DNA of 23,290 nt from DATAEU01 sp046724395 (GTDB lineage: Bacteria; Actinomycetota; UBA4738; HRBIN12), in assembly GCA_046724395.1 (NCBI GenBank), contig JBKOWM010000065.1, positions 1 to 23,290 of the forward strand, written 5' to 3'. A model generated the notes under the pieces. That model had not been told where the DNA came from and made no database searches. It saw only the letters and a list, made by a program, of their open reading frames with translations. The position numbers were made by a program, and so were the translations under genes. Position 1 is the first letter of the stretch. Every line of letters begins with the position of its first letter. Shown one piece after another: positions 1-8,116 of the stretch.

Positions 1-187
1 TGTGCGTGTACGACATCACGTGGCCGACGTGAATCGACCCGGAGACCGTCGGTGGCGGCGTATCGACGACGAAAGTCCTCTCGCGGGGCTGCGAACGGTC
101 ATACCGATAGACGCCCTCGGTCTCCCATCGCTGCGCCCACCGGGCCTCGAGACCATCGAGCGACGGCTTTTCGGGGACGTTCGTCAT
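1..187 (-). CDS. valS: Valyl-tRNA synthetase, N-terminal fragment (cut by window edge)
   Basis: Only the first 62 codons are inside the window; the gene runs off the left edge. The product charges tRNA-Val with valine in the cytoplasm. The reverse-strand translation begins MTNVPEKPSL and reaches a class I synthetase signature: the segment DTPPPTVSGSIHVGHV holds the HIGH motif as HVGH (residues 53-56), and the preceding TPPPTVSGS is typical of ValS in Actinomycetota. The ATG start is supported by a TAGACT box ending 7 bases upstream with no ribosome binding site, so the mRNA is probably leaderless. It diverges from the large cyclase gene across 64 bp. In many Actinomycetota valS follows clpX on the same strand; here another gene sits between them. 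The family call rests on this N-terminal stretch only. Confidence 0.9.
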   Translation of the reverse strand, partial: MTNVPEKPSLDGLEARWAQRWETEGVYRYDRSQPRERTFVVDTPPPTVSGSIHVGHVMSYTH

Positions 188-194
188 GCGGGCG

Positions 195-200
195 AGTCTA
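195..200 (-). promoter_or_regulatory. Candidate -10 box (TAGACT) of leaderless valS
   Basis: TAGACT on the minus strand, followed by 7 bases and the valS ATG. Transcription would start at or next to the start codon. No clear -35 element is visible. Confidence 0.6.
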
Positions 201-239
201 CGCACGATGCTCCGGGCCGACCGCATCCTGGGGCGGCCG

Positions 240-245
240 TACACT
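240..245 (+). promoter_or_regulatory. Candidate -10 box (TACACT) of leaderless cyclase-ATPase gene
   Basis: TACACT followed by 6 bases and the ATG at 252. This placement, together with the lack of a Shine-Dalgarno sequence, favours the ATG at 252 over in-frame starts further upstream. Confidence 0.6.
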
Positions 246-251
246 CGCTCG

Positions 252-3200
252 ATGCAGACATGCGCGAGCTGCGGCACTGCGAACCCCGACGGCGCTCGCT
301 TCTGCGTCTCTTGCGGCTCCCCTCTCGTCGCGGGCTGCCGTCAGTGCGGCGCCGAGCTGCCGGAGGGAGCACGCTTCTGCCCCGCGTGCGGCACGCCGGT
401 GGAGGCCGTCGAAACGCAGCCGACGGGCACCGAGCGAAAGCTAGTCACGGTTCTGTTCGCGGATCTCGAGGGCTCGACCGGTCTCGGCGAGCGCCTCGAT
501 CCCGAGCGCCTCGGCGAGCTCCTCGAGCGGTACTTCGCGGCCATGCGGGAGCAGATCGAGGCCGAGGGGGGGACGGTCGAGAAGTTCATCGGGGACGCCG
601 TGGTGGCCGCGTTCGGCGTGCCGACGGCGCACGAGGACGATCCCAGCCGCGCCCTGCGAGCCGCGCTTCGTATGCGTCGGCGACTCGCCGAGTTGAACCC
701 GGAGCTCGAGCGGGCGTACGGCGCCGCGCTTCGTGTCCGGACGGGAGTCAACACCGGCGAGGTGCTTGCCACAGTCGGCCCGCACCCCGGCGAGCCCATG
801 GTCACGGGCGATACCGTCAACACCGCGGCCCGGCTCGAACAGCTGGCCGAGCCGGGCGAGATCGTCGTAGCCGAGCGCACGGCGCGCGCCGCGCGCGCGT
901 TCCCGTTCCGACCGCTCGGCGCCCTCCAACTCCGAGGTAGGGCGGCGGGCGTCGCGGCGGTCGTGCTCGAGGGCGACGAGCCGTCGAGACCCGATCGCGG
1001 TGTTCCCGGGCTTCGGGCGCCGATGATCGGCCGCGATCGCGAGCTCGCCGTGCTGCGGAGCGTGTACGAGCGCGCCGTCGAGGAGTCCCGGCCCGCCCTC
1101 GTGACGGTCTACGGCGATCCTGGCGTGGGCAAGAGCCGCCTGACGCGCGAGTTCGCCGAGTGGGCGGAGGGCGTGGAGGGGGGCGCGTCGGTCCTGCGAG
1201 GTCGTTGCCTGCCCCACGGCGAGGGCGCCACGTACTGGCCGCTCGCCGAGATCCTTAAGTCGCTCGCCGGCATCCGAGACTCCGATGCGCCGGGCATCAC
1301 GCTCGATCGTCTGCGCGCGTTCGGCGCCGACCGGTTGACACGGGAAGTCGCGACCGACCCGACGAAGGCAACGGCGGCTCTGGCATACACCGTCGGCGTC
1401 GAGGACCCGGAGCATCCGTTCTCGCACGTGGAACCGCGCGAGATGCGGTCGAAGATCCACGCCGCGTGGCGATCGCTGTTCTCGGCGCTCGCACGCGATC
1501 GACCCGTGATCGCCGTCGTCGAGGACATCCACTGGGCCGACTCGGCGCTGCTCGACCTGCTGGAGGAGCTTGCCGACCGGGTCGTCGGCCCGGTCGTATT
1601 CGTCTGTCCGGCGCGGCCGGAGCTGACCGAGTCCCGGCCCGCGTGGGGTGGCGGCCGCCGGAACCGCTCTTCGATCGCGCTCGAACCGCTCGCGCAGCAC
1701 GACGCGGCACGGCTCATCGGCTTCCTGCTGGCGGTCGACGACCTGCCTGAGAGGGTCCGATCGCGTGTCCTGGAACGCGCCGAAGGCAACCCGTTCTTCC
1801 TCGAGGAGATCGTCCGACACCTGATCGATAACGGCCGCATCGTGCACGCGGACGGCCGATGGCGCGCCACGAGCGACGTCGACGACGTCGAGATCCCCGA
1901 CACCATTCAGGGCGTTCTCGCGGCGCGGATCGACTTGCTCGATGCGAACGCCAAGCGGACGCTGCAGCGGGCCGCCGTCGTGGGCAGGGTCTTCTGGCCG
2001 GGACCCGTGGGTCGACTCGGAGACGGCGACGGTGACGCCCTCAGGGAGATGCTGCATCAATTGGAGGAGCGCGAGCTCGTGCTGTCCCGGCTCGGTTCCG
2101 CCATCGCGGGCCAGCCCGAATACATCTTCAGACACGTCCTGACGCGGGAGGTGGCCTACGAGAGCCTTCCGCGCCGCGAGCGCGGGTCCGCGCACGCGGA
2201 AGTCGCTCGGTGGCTCGAGGACACAGCCGGCGGGCGAGCTCGGGAATTCGTCGACCTGCTGGCGTACCACTGGGAGGAGGCGTACCGGAGCGAGCTGGAG
2301 TCGCCATCGGCGGGCGGCCGTCCCCTCGACGAGCTTCGCGACAAGGCCTTCGAAGCTCTCCGAAACGCATCGGAGGTCGCACGCCGGCGCTTCGCCGTGC
2401 GCCACGCGACGTCGCTGTCCGACCGGGCGCTCGCGATCGCAGCGGACGGGGAGCAGCGAGCGGTCGCGCTCGAGCAGGCGGGATTTGTGGCGCTGAGCGA
2501 CTACCGCGGGGACCGAGCATGGGACTCGTTCGGGGAGGCGATCGAGCTTCGGCTCCGGGCGACGCCGGACGACGGCGTCGCCATCGCCGCCGCCTGCGCC
2601 CGGGCGGTGGAGGCCCCCACGCGGTGGCCAGGGTCGATGCGGACGATGGTCGAAGAGGAGGAGGTCCGGCGACTCATCGACGTCGGGTTCGCGCATGTGC
2701 CCGAGGGCGACTCCGAGGAACGCGTGCGCCTGCTCATCGCGCGGGCGTTCCAGCCCTTCGCCGTCGGGATGCGGCGCGTGTTCGACGATCCGTCGCTGCG
2801 AGAGGCCGAGGAGGCCGGTCTCGTCGCGTCCGACATGGCGGTGCGCCTCGGCCGTCCGGACCTCGCGTCGGCCGCGCTCGACGCCGCGGCGTCCGTGCCC
2901 GGCAACCGCGGGGACTACGGCCGCATGCTAGAGATCAACGCACGCAGGCTGCCGCTCATTCACAAGCTCGACGATCCGCTCGAGATCGGCGACATCTACT
3001 CGATGAACTCCTGGTGCAACGCGTACGTCGGCAACCTACGCGAGGCGCGAGAGTACGCGGCGGAAGGCGCGCGGTCGGCGGGCGACGCGCCCACGCTCGT
3101 CGGATGTCTGTCCTGGCTCGCGTTCGCCGAGTTCTCACTCGGCAACTGGGATGCCGTCGTCACCGAGATCCAGCCGACGATCGAACAGCATCTCGGCGAC

Positions 3201-3848
3201 CGAGCCGACGCTCCCCCGTACTTCACCATCCCGGCCTTCGGGTCGACCGCGTTCATTCTCGCGGCGCGTTCCGCGCCGGCCGCCGCGCGCTACATCGACA
3301 TGCTCCGCGGGGCCGCCGGCGTGACGCAGGGATATTCGTCCGGAATGGTCGAGGCGTGGATCGCGTGGATCGCGGCGATCGGGGGCAAGCCGACCGAGGG
3401 GCGGGCGACCTTCGACACGATCTCCGAGGGCGCTCGTCTCGGGACCATCCGGCCGTTCGCCGACGTCGTCGAGGCGACTCTCCTCGCGGAGGAACGTCGC
3501 TGGGATGTCGCGCCGGCGTTCGTCGAGACGACTCGCCGGTACGCATTCGCCGCACGCCTCGTCGCATTGCCGCCGCACCTCGACCGCCTGGAGGCGCTGG
3601 CGACTCTCGCCGAAGCTGACGGCGCCGGGCTCGAGGGCCTCGCGAACGCGGCGGACGCGCTCGAGCGAATCGGAGCTCGGTGGGATCGGGCCGTCGTCGA
3701 TCTCGACCTCGCGCGGTCGCTCACCGACCACGGGCGGCGAGATGAGGCGCTCCAACTCCTGACCAGGGCGGCGGAGACGTTCGAGGAGCTGCGGGCGGTC
3801 CGGGACGTGGAGCGAGCGCGCGCGCTCCGCGCCGTGATGGACGGGTAG
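252..3848 (+). CDS. Zinc-ribbon / class III nucleotide cyclase / AAA-type ATPase / TPR-like regulatory protein
   Basis: A 1198-residue multidomain signalling protein, cytoplasmic with no membrane segments. The N-terminus has two zinc ribbons (C4, C7, C18, C21 and C29, C32, C43, C46). A class III cyclase domain covers about residues 60-235: metal aspartates D71 (FADLEGST) and D115 (KFIGD), adenine-contacting lysine K111, and transition-state residues N190 and R194 (DTVNTAAR). The second purine-specifying position, Asp in animal enzymes, is Met183, so substrate choice is uncertain. A STAND/AfsR-like ATPase follows, with Walker A GDPGVGKS (288-295) and Walker B ending VVEDIHWAD (about 422-430). 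The last 550 or so residues look like TPR-type helical repeats. An in-frame start exists at 186, but it would overlap the valS start, and 252 begins exactly at the zinc ribbon. It converges on clpX with a 4-bp gap. The architecture is known as a family; the ligand and target are unknown. Confidence 0.9.
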   Translation: MQTCASCGTANPDGARFCVSCGSPLVAGCRQCGAELPEGARFCPACGTPVEAVETQPTGTERKLVTVLFADLEGSTGLGERLDPERLGELLERYFAAMREQIEAEGGTVEKFIGDAVVAAFGVPTAHEDDPSRALRAALRMRRRLAELNPELERAYGAALRVRTGVNTGEVLATVGPHPGEPMVTGDTVNTAARLEQLAEPGEIVVAERTARAARAFPFRPLGALQLRGRAAGVAAVVLEGDEPSRPDRGVPGLRAPMIGRDRELAVLRSVYERAVEESRPALVTVYGDPGVGKSRLTREFAEWAEGVEGGASVLRGRCLPHGEGATYWPLAEILKSLAGIRDSDAPGITLDRLRAFGADRLTREVATDPTKATAALAYTVGVEDPEHPFSHVEPREMRSKIHAAWRSLFSALARDRPVIAVVEDIHWADSALLDLLEELADRVVGPVVFVCPARPELTESRPAWGGGRRNRSSIALEPLAQHDAARLIGFLLAVDDLPERVRSRVLERAEGNPFFLEEIVRHLIDNGRIVHADGRWRATSDVDDVEIPDTIQGVLAARIDLLDANAKRTLQRAAVVGRVFWPGPVGRLGDGDGDALREMLHQLEERELVLSRLGSAIAGQPEYIFRHVLTREVAYESLPRRERGSAHAEVARWLEDTAGGRAREFVDLLAYHWEEAYRSELESPSAGGRPLDELRDKAFEALRNASEVARRRFAVRHATSLSDRALAIAADGEQRAVALEQAGFVALSDYRGDRAWDSFGEAIELRLRATPDDGVAIAAACARAVEAPTRWPGSMRTMVEEEEVRRLIDVGFAHVPEGDSEERVRLLIARAFQPFAVGMRRVFDDPSLREAEEAGLVASDMAVRLGRPDLASAALDAAASVPGNRGDYGRMLEINARRLPLIHKLDDPLEIGDIYSMNSWCNAYVGNLREAREYAAEGARSAGDAPTLVGCLSWLAFAEFSLGNWDAVVTEIQPTIEQHLGDRADAPPYFTIPAFGSTAFILAARSAPAAARYIDMLRGAAGVTQGYSSGMVEAWIAWIAAIGGKPTEGRATFDTISEGARLGTIRPFADVVEATLLAEERRWDVAPAFVETTRRYAFAARLVALPPHLDRLEALATLAEADGAGLEGLANAADALERIGARWDRAVVDLDLARSLTDHGRRDEALQLLTRAAETFEELRAVRDVERARALRAVMDG

Positions 3849-3852
3849 CCGG

Positions 3853-5118
3853 CTAGGCCGAACGCTCCTTGCGGACCCGCGGCTGCTGCTGTTCGCGCGG
3901 CACGAGCGTGGGGTTGACGCCCGAGAGCACGACGTCGCGGTCGATGAGGCACTTGTGCACATCCTGGCGTGACGGCAGCTCGTACATCACATTGAGGAGG
4001 ACCTCCTCCATGATGGCGCGCAGGCCGCGGGCGCCCGTGCCCCGCAAGATGGCCTGATCGGCGATGGCCTCGAGGGCGTCATCCTGGAACTCGAGCTCGA
4101 CGCCGTCGAACTCGAAGAAGCGTCGGTACTGCCTCACGAGAGCATTCTTGGGCTTGGTCAGGATGTCGACGAGCGCATCGCGGTCCAGGTTGTGCACGTT
4201 CGTGATGACCGGCAGGCGCCCCACGAACTCGGGGATCAGGCCGTACTTGAGCAGGTCCTCGGGCATGACGTGAGTGAGGATCTCGCCGAGGTCCTTGTCC
4301 TCGGCGCGCCGGATGTCGGCTCCGAAGCCGACGCCGCGGCTGCCGGTGCGGCTCTCGATGATCTTGTCGAGGCCGGCGAATGCTCCCCCGCAGATGAACA
4401 GCACGTTCGTCGTATCGATCTGGATAAACTCCTGGTGCGGATGCTTACGGCCGCCCTGCGGTGGGACGCTCGCGGTCGTGCCTTCGAGGATCTTCAGCAG
4501 GGCCTGCTGTACGCCCTCCCCGGAGACATCGCGCGTGATGGACGGGTTCTCGCTCTTGCGCGCGATCTTGTCGACCTCGTCGATGTAGATGATCCCGGTC
4601 TCGGCCTTCTTGACGTCGTAATCCGCGGCCTGAATGAGCTTAAGCAGGATGTTCTCGACGTCCTCGCCGACGTAGCCCGCCTCGGTGAGCGCGGTGGCGT
4701 CGGCGATCGCGAACGGCACATTCAGCATCTTGGCGAGCGTCTGAGCCAGCAGCGTCTTGCCCGAGCCCGTCGGTCCGAGGATCAGGATGTTGGACTTCTG
4801 AAGCTCGACCTCGCCGTCCTTGGAGCCGACCTGGATGCGCTTGTAATGGTTGTACACCGCAACGGAAAGCACCTTCTTGGCGACGTCCTGTCCGATGACA
4901 TAGTCGGCCAGGAAGGTGTAGATCTCCTGCGGCTTCGGGAGCTCATCCAGCTTGAGATCCGAGGCCTCGGAGAGCTCCTCCTCGATGATCTCGTTGCAAA
5001 GATCGATGCATTCGTCGCAGATGTACACTCCGGGGCCGGCGATCAGCTTCTTGACCTGCTTTTGGCTCTTACCGCAGAACGAGCACTTCAGCAGGTCCGA
5101 GTCTCCCAAGCGCCCCAT
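3853..5118 (-). CDS. clpX: ATP-dependent Clp protease ATP-binding subunit ClpX
   Basis: A 421-residue AAA+ unfoldase that recognises tagged substrates and feeds them into ClpP. The full-length domain set is present: N-terminal zinc-binding domain (C12, C15, C34, C37), Walker A GPTGSGKT, pore loop GYVG, Walker B IIYIDEVDK, an RKH-type loop (GGRKHP), the ClpP-docking loop as VGF in place of the commoner IGF, an arginine-finger region (IPEFVGRLP), and sensor II GARGLR. The length is normal. It lies 84 bp downstream of clpP on the same strand, with a GC-rich hairpin in the gap, so it may be partly uncoupled from tig-clpP. The start at 5118 has a purine-rich AGGGGG very close by (spacing 2), so SD strength is uncertain. 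The identity is secure. Confidence 0.98.
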   Translation of the reverse strand: MGRLGDSDLLKCSFCGKSQKQVKKLIAGPGVYICDECIDLCNEIIEEELSEASDLKLDELPKPQEIYTFLADYVIGQDVAKKVLSVAVYNHYKRIQVGSKDGEVELQKSNILILGPTGSGKTLLAQTLAKMLNVPFAIADATALTEAGYVGEDVENILLKLIQAADYDVKKAETGIIYIDEVDKIARKSENPSITRDVSGEGVQQALLKILEGTTASVPPQGGRKHPHQEFIQIDTTNVLFICGGAFAGLDKIIESRTGSRGVGFGADIRRAEDKDLGEILTHVMPEDLLKYGLIPEFVGRLPVITNVHNLDRDALVDILTKPKNALVRQYRRFFEFDGVELEFQDDALEAIADQAILRGTGARGLRAIMEEVLLNVMYELPSRQDVHKCLIDRDVVLSGVNPTLVPREQQQPRVRKERSA

Positions 5119-5167
5119 GGCCCCCTGGCTCTCTTTCGCGCCTCGTCGTGATTCTTCGGCAACGTGG

Positions 5168-5193
5168 CGGGCCGGGTTGAATTCCCCGGCCCG
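5168..5193 (-). terminator. Perfect 9-bp hairpin between clpP and clpX
   Basis: CGGGCCGGG (5168-5176) pairs perfectly with CCCGGCCCG (5185-5193) around an 8-base loop. There is no T-run on the clpX side, so it is more likely an attenuator or mRNA-processing/stability element than a full intrinsic terminator. Confidence 0.45.
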
Positions 5194-5202
5194 AGGGCTA
5201 TG

Positions 5203-5841
5203 TTACGCGCCCGCGGCAGCGGCTGCCGCGAGTTCCGGGATCACCTTTCGGCTCGTGATGACCTCATCGACGACGCCGTAGGCCACGGCTTCCTCGGCCG
5301 TCAGGATGTAGTCGCGGTCGGTGTCCTTCGACACCTTGTCGATGTTCTGCCCGGTGTGCTTGGCGATCAGCTCGTCCAGGAGCTTTCGGTACCGCAGGAT
5401 CTCCTTGGCCTGGATCTCGATGTCAACGGCCTGACCCTGGGCGCCGCCGTGCGGCTGGTGGAGCAGCACGCGGGAATGCGGAAGCGCGAAGCGCTTGCTC
5501 TTGCTTCCCGCGAGCAGGAGCACCGCGGCCGCCGAGGCTGCCTGCCCCATCACGATGGTCGATACGTCTGGCTTGATGTACTGCATCGTGTCGTAGATCG
5601 CGAAGAGCGCCGTGATGTCGCCGCCCGGAGAGTTGATGTACAGGTTGATGTCCTTCTCCGGGTCCTCGCTCTCCAGATGCAGGAGCTGCGCCATGATCAG
5701 GTTGCCGACGGCGTCGTCGATCGGCGTCCCGAGGAACACGATGCGCTCCTTCAGCAGACGCGAGTAGATGTCGAACGAGCGCTCGCCGCGGCTCGTCTGC
5801 TCGACGACGACGGGAACGAGGTAGTCGCTGATGTCACTCAT
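5203..5841 (-). CDS. clpP: ATP-dependent Clp protease proteolytic subunit ClpP
   Basis: A 212-residue serine peptidase that forms the barrel degrading proteins unfolded by ClpX (or ClpA/ClpC-type partners). The catalytic triad is visible: S103 in GQAAS, H128 in LLHQP, and D177 in DTDRD. The S-H and H-D spacings (25 and 49) match E. coli ClpP. The start at 5841 is chosen because a strong GGAGGA ribosome binding site lies at 5847-5852 and family similarity begins at MSDISDYLVP; an open frame continues upstream but is antisense-like sequence inside tig. The start overlaps the tig stop by 8 bp, implying translational coupling. Only one clpP is here, whereas many Actinomycetota have a clpP1-clpP2 pair. 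The C-terminus ends in an alanine-rich tail (PELAAAAAAGA), longer than usual. Confidence 0.97.
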   Translation of the reverse strand: MSDISDYLVPVVVEQTSRGERSFDIYSRLLKERIVFLGTPIDDAVGNLIMAQLLHLESEDPEKDINLYINSPGGDITALFAIYDTMQYIKPDVSTIVMGQAASAAAVLLLAGSKSKRFALPHSRVLLHQPHGGAQGQAVDIEIQAKEILRYRKLLDELIAKHTGQNIDKVSKDTDRDYILTAEEAVAYGVVDEVITSRKVIPELAAAAAAGA

Positions 5842-7240
5842 GTGGCTCCTCCGCCTGCTCCTGCTGCTGTGGCCGATGTTCCTGCACGGGAGGTTCGGAT
5901 GCGTCCCCGGCCTCGGGCGAGACCGGATCGGATTCCCGGCTTTCGCCGACGTCCGATGTGATGTCGGCATGCTCAACGAGGAAGTCAAGCGCCTTCGAGC
6001 GGATGATATCACCGGCAAGTGATACAACCTGACCGCTTCGCTCGAGCGATCGCGCCACCTCCTTGACGTCTCGGCCGAGCATCTGGGCGAGCCGCCCGAT
6101 CTCCGCGCCGAGCTCGTCCGCCGTCACGTCGAGGTCCTCGTTACGCGCGACGGCCTCGAGGACGAGATCGGCCTTGACCGCGCGAGTTGCATGTGCTCGA
6201 GCGTCCGAACGGAAGCGTAGCTCGTCGAAGCCCTGTGAACTCAGGAGATCGTCGAGCGTCATGCCCGCGCGTTCGGCCCGCTCGCGAGCGTGCACGACTC
6301 GGTGCTCTGTCTCCTCGTCGATCAGCGTGTCGGGCAAGTCGACGTCGACCGAGTCGACGAGCTTGCGCAGGACGAGGTCGCGCACCTCGCCGTCGGCCGA
6401 CCGCTCCTTGTTGCGCCCGAGCTGCTCGCGGAGGCTTTCCGTGAGTTCCTCGATCGTGTCGAACTCGGACGCTGTCCTGGCGAACTCGTCGTCCGCGACG
6501 GGCAGCCGTTTGCCCTTGATCTCCTTGACGAGGACCCGGAACGAGACCTCCTGGCCCGCTCGATCACCGAACCGTTCGTCGAGCGGCGCGTTGAATGCCA
6601 GGATCTCGCCTGCGCGTTTGCCCTGCAGCTCCTCGTCGAGCTTGCCGGTGAACTCGCCGGATCCGACCTCGTAGAGGTAGTCCGGACGCGTTGCCTCCGC
6701 GATCTCCTCGCCGTGCACCGTCGCGCGGAGATCGATGACCGCGTAGTCGCCGGGACGCGCCGGGCGCCCGACCGTCTCGACCTCGGCGAAGCGATCCCGA
6801 AGCCGGTCGAGCAGCTCGTCGACCTCGGCCTGCGAGATCGTGACGCGCGGGCGCTCGACCTTCACGCCCACGTAATCGTCCCTCGACAGGGACAGACGGG
6901 GACGAACTTCGACGACGGCTGTGAAGATCAGCGGCTGCCCCTCATGAAGGTCGTGCAGGTCGATGTTCGGCTCGGTAATCGGGGCCAGCTCGTTTTCGCG
7001 GATGGCCTCGCGGTAGTACGCCGGAAGGCTGTCCTCGATGAACTCCCCCACGACGGCGTCGCGGCCGATCTGCGCGTCGATCACCTTTCGCGGCACCTTC
7101 CCCTTGCGAAAGCCGGGGATCTTCACCTGCTGGGCGATCTTCCGGTACGCGCGATCCAGGTCCTTGCCGACCCGATCGGGCTCGACCTCGACCGTCAGCC
7201 GGACCTTGTGCCGGTCGGTCTCCTCGACGGTCGTCTGCAT
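5834..7240 (-). CDS. tig: Trigger factor, ribosome-associated chaperone and prolyl isomerase
   Basis: A 468-residue chaperone that binds at the ribosome exit tunnel and shields nascent chains. Three regions are seen: an N-terminal ribosome-binding domain with the signature GFRKGKVPRKV near residues 43-53, a central FKBP-type isomerase domain (starting around RPGDYAVIDL), and a helical C-terminal chaperone domain. The last 40 or so residues form an acidic, Pro/Gln/Glu-rich tail (ending QQQEQAEEPHE) that looks disordered; its codons contain the clpP ribosome binding site. The start at 7240 gives the standard family N-terminus; the open frame continues far upstream only because it runs antisense to the neighbouring phosphatase gene. 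A TACGCT box lies 9 bases before the ATG. It is the first gene of tig-clpP-clpX. Confidence 0.97.
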   Translation of the reverse strand: MQTTVEETDRHKVRLTVEVEPDRVGKDLDRAYRKIAQQVKIPGFRKGKVPRKVIDAQIGRDAVVGEFIEDSLPAYYREAIRENELAPITEPNIDLHDLHEGQPLIFTAVVEVRPRLSLSRDDYVGVKVERPRVTISQAEVDELLDRLRDRFAEVETVGRPARPGDYAVIDLRATVHGEEIAEATRPDYLYEVGSGEFTGKLDEELQGKRAGEILAFNAPLDERFGDRAGQEVSFRVLVKEIKGKRLPVADDEFARTASEFDTIEELTESLREQLGRNKERSADGEVRDLVLRKLVDSVDVDLPDTLIDEETEHRVVHARERAERAGMTLDDLLSSQGFDELRFRSDARAHATRAVKADLVLEAVARNEDLDVTADELGAEIGRLAQMLGRDVKEVARSLERSGQVVSLAGDIIRSKALDFLVEHADITSDVGESRESDPVSPEAGDASEPPVQEHRPQQQEQAEEPHE

Positions 7241-7249
7241 CGTCCGTCG

Positions 7250-7255
7250 AGCGTA
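7250..7255 (-). promoter_or_regulatory. Candidate -10 box (TACGCT) for tig
   Basis: Minus-strand TACGCT ends 9 bases before the tig ATG. No Shine-Dalgarno sequence is seen, so the tig transcript may be leaderless or carry only a few leader bases. Confidence 0.5.
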
Positions 7256-7314
7256 CCGCACAGGTACGCGTCGGCCGGTCGACCCAAGCGGGCTCGCGGG
7301 CTCGTTCGGCGGCG

Positions 7315-7320
7315 TATCGT
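7315..7320 (+). promoter_or_regulatory. Candidate -10 box (TATCGT) for the hisN-like gene
   Basis: TATCGT followed by 7 bases and the ATG at 7328. It forms a divergent pair with the tig promoter in an 87-bp intergenic region. Confidence 0.55.
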
Positions 7321-7327
7321 GCGCGCC

Positions 7328-8110
7328 ATGTTCGAGTCCGAGCTGACCTTCACGCACGAGCTCGCCGACGCCGCCGGTGAGCTCGCCATGTCCTTCTTCC
7401 GTGGCTCGTTCGAGGTACGGCTGAAGGTCGACCAAACCCCCGTGACCGAGGCGGATCTCGCGATCGAGGCGATGATCCGCGAACGCATCCACCAGCGCTT
7501 CCCGGGTGACGGTGTCATCGGCGAGGAGGGAGGCGTCGAGGGCGCGAGCGCCCGTCGCTGGATCGTCGACCCGATCGACGGGACGAAGAACTTCGCCGAC
7601 GGCATCCAGATCTGGGCGAATCTGATTGCCCTCGAGGTGGACGGCGAGATCGTCGTCGGCGTCGCCAACGCCCCCGCGATGGGCGAGCGATACGCCGCCG
7701 CGAAGGGCCGCGGCGCGACGCTGAACGGCGAGCCCATCCGCGTCTCGAGGGCCGACCGCATCTCGCGCTCGTTCATCCTGTATTCCGAGCTCGGCGACTG
7801 GCTCGTCGGACCGTATGCGGGCGTGCTGACGGATCTCGTCACCCAGGCCCGTCGCGAGCGCGGGTTCGGCGACTTCTGGGGGCACGTGCTCGTCGCGCGG
7901 GGCTCCGCGGACGTGATGATGGAGCCGGACGTGTCGGCATGGGACTGGGCGGCCCTCGATGTCATCGTGCGCGAGGCGGGGGGCCGCGTGTCGACGCTCG
8001 AGGGCGCTTCGCTCGCGGAGCGTGGCAGCCTGCTGAGCACGAACGGCCGTCTTCATGACGAGATCCTCGCCAGGCTCGCGGCCGTCCGCGCGGCTCGATC
8101 CGGCGCGTAG
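7328..8110 (+). CDS. hisN: Inositol monophosphatase-family phosphatase, probably histidinol-phosphatase
   Basis: A 260-residue member of the Mg-dependent, Li-sensitive phosphatase fold. All metal-binding blocks are present: GEEGG, DPIDGTKNF, and the C-terminal AWDWAALDVIVREAGG. In Actinomycetota the closest relatives of this length often act as histidinol-phosphatase (last phosphatase step of histidine synthesis), but inositol-1-phosphatase activity cannot be told apart from sequence alone, and no other his genes are nearby. The ATG at 7328 is chosen because a TATCGT -10 box lies 7 bases before it and homology starts there; the frame stays open upstream across the antisense of tig. It converges with the ornithine cyclodeaminase-like gene with only 6 bp between stops. 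Confidence 0.85.
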   Translation: MFESELTFTHELADAAGELAMSFFRGSFEVRLKVDQTPVTEADLAIEAMIRERIHQRFPGDGVIGEEGGVEGASARRWIVDPIDGTKNFADGIQIWANLIALEVDGEIVVGVANAPAMGERYAAAKGRGATLNGEPIRVSRADRISRSFILYSELGDWLVGPYAGVLTDLVTQARRERGFGDFWGHVLVARGSADVMMEPDVSAWDWAALDVIVREAGGRVSTLEGASLAERGSLLSTNGRLHDEILARLAAVRAARSGA

Positions 8111-8116
8111 GAGCGG

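Noticed and set aside
186..251. Alternative start of the large cyclase gene at 186
   Set aside because: It would overlap the valS start and place the valS and cyclase promoters inside coding sequence; the zinc ribbon begins right at 252.
441..2696. Long minus-strand open frame (about 750 codons) antisense to the large cyclase gene
   Set aside because: It is the usual mirror of high-G+C coding sequence; it has no start signal and the plus strand carries clear domains.
4192..5961. Long plus-strand open frames opposite clpX and clpP
   Set aside because: They are antisense to genes of certain identity and show no family resemblance.
5834..8056. Apparent extended tig reading frame through the phosphatase gene
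   Set aside because: The upstream part is antisense to the phosphatase; trigger factor begins at MQTTVEETDR (7240).
6290..8110. Apparent plus-strand fusion of an unknown 346-codon region to the hisN-like gene
   Set aside because: The upstream part is antisense to tig; the TATCGT box and family homology place the start at 7328.
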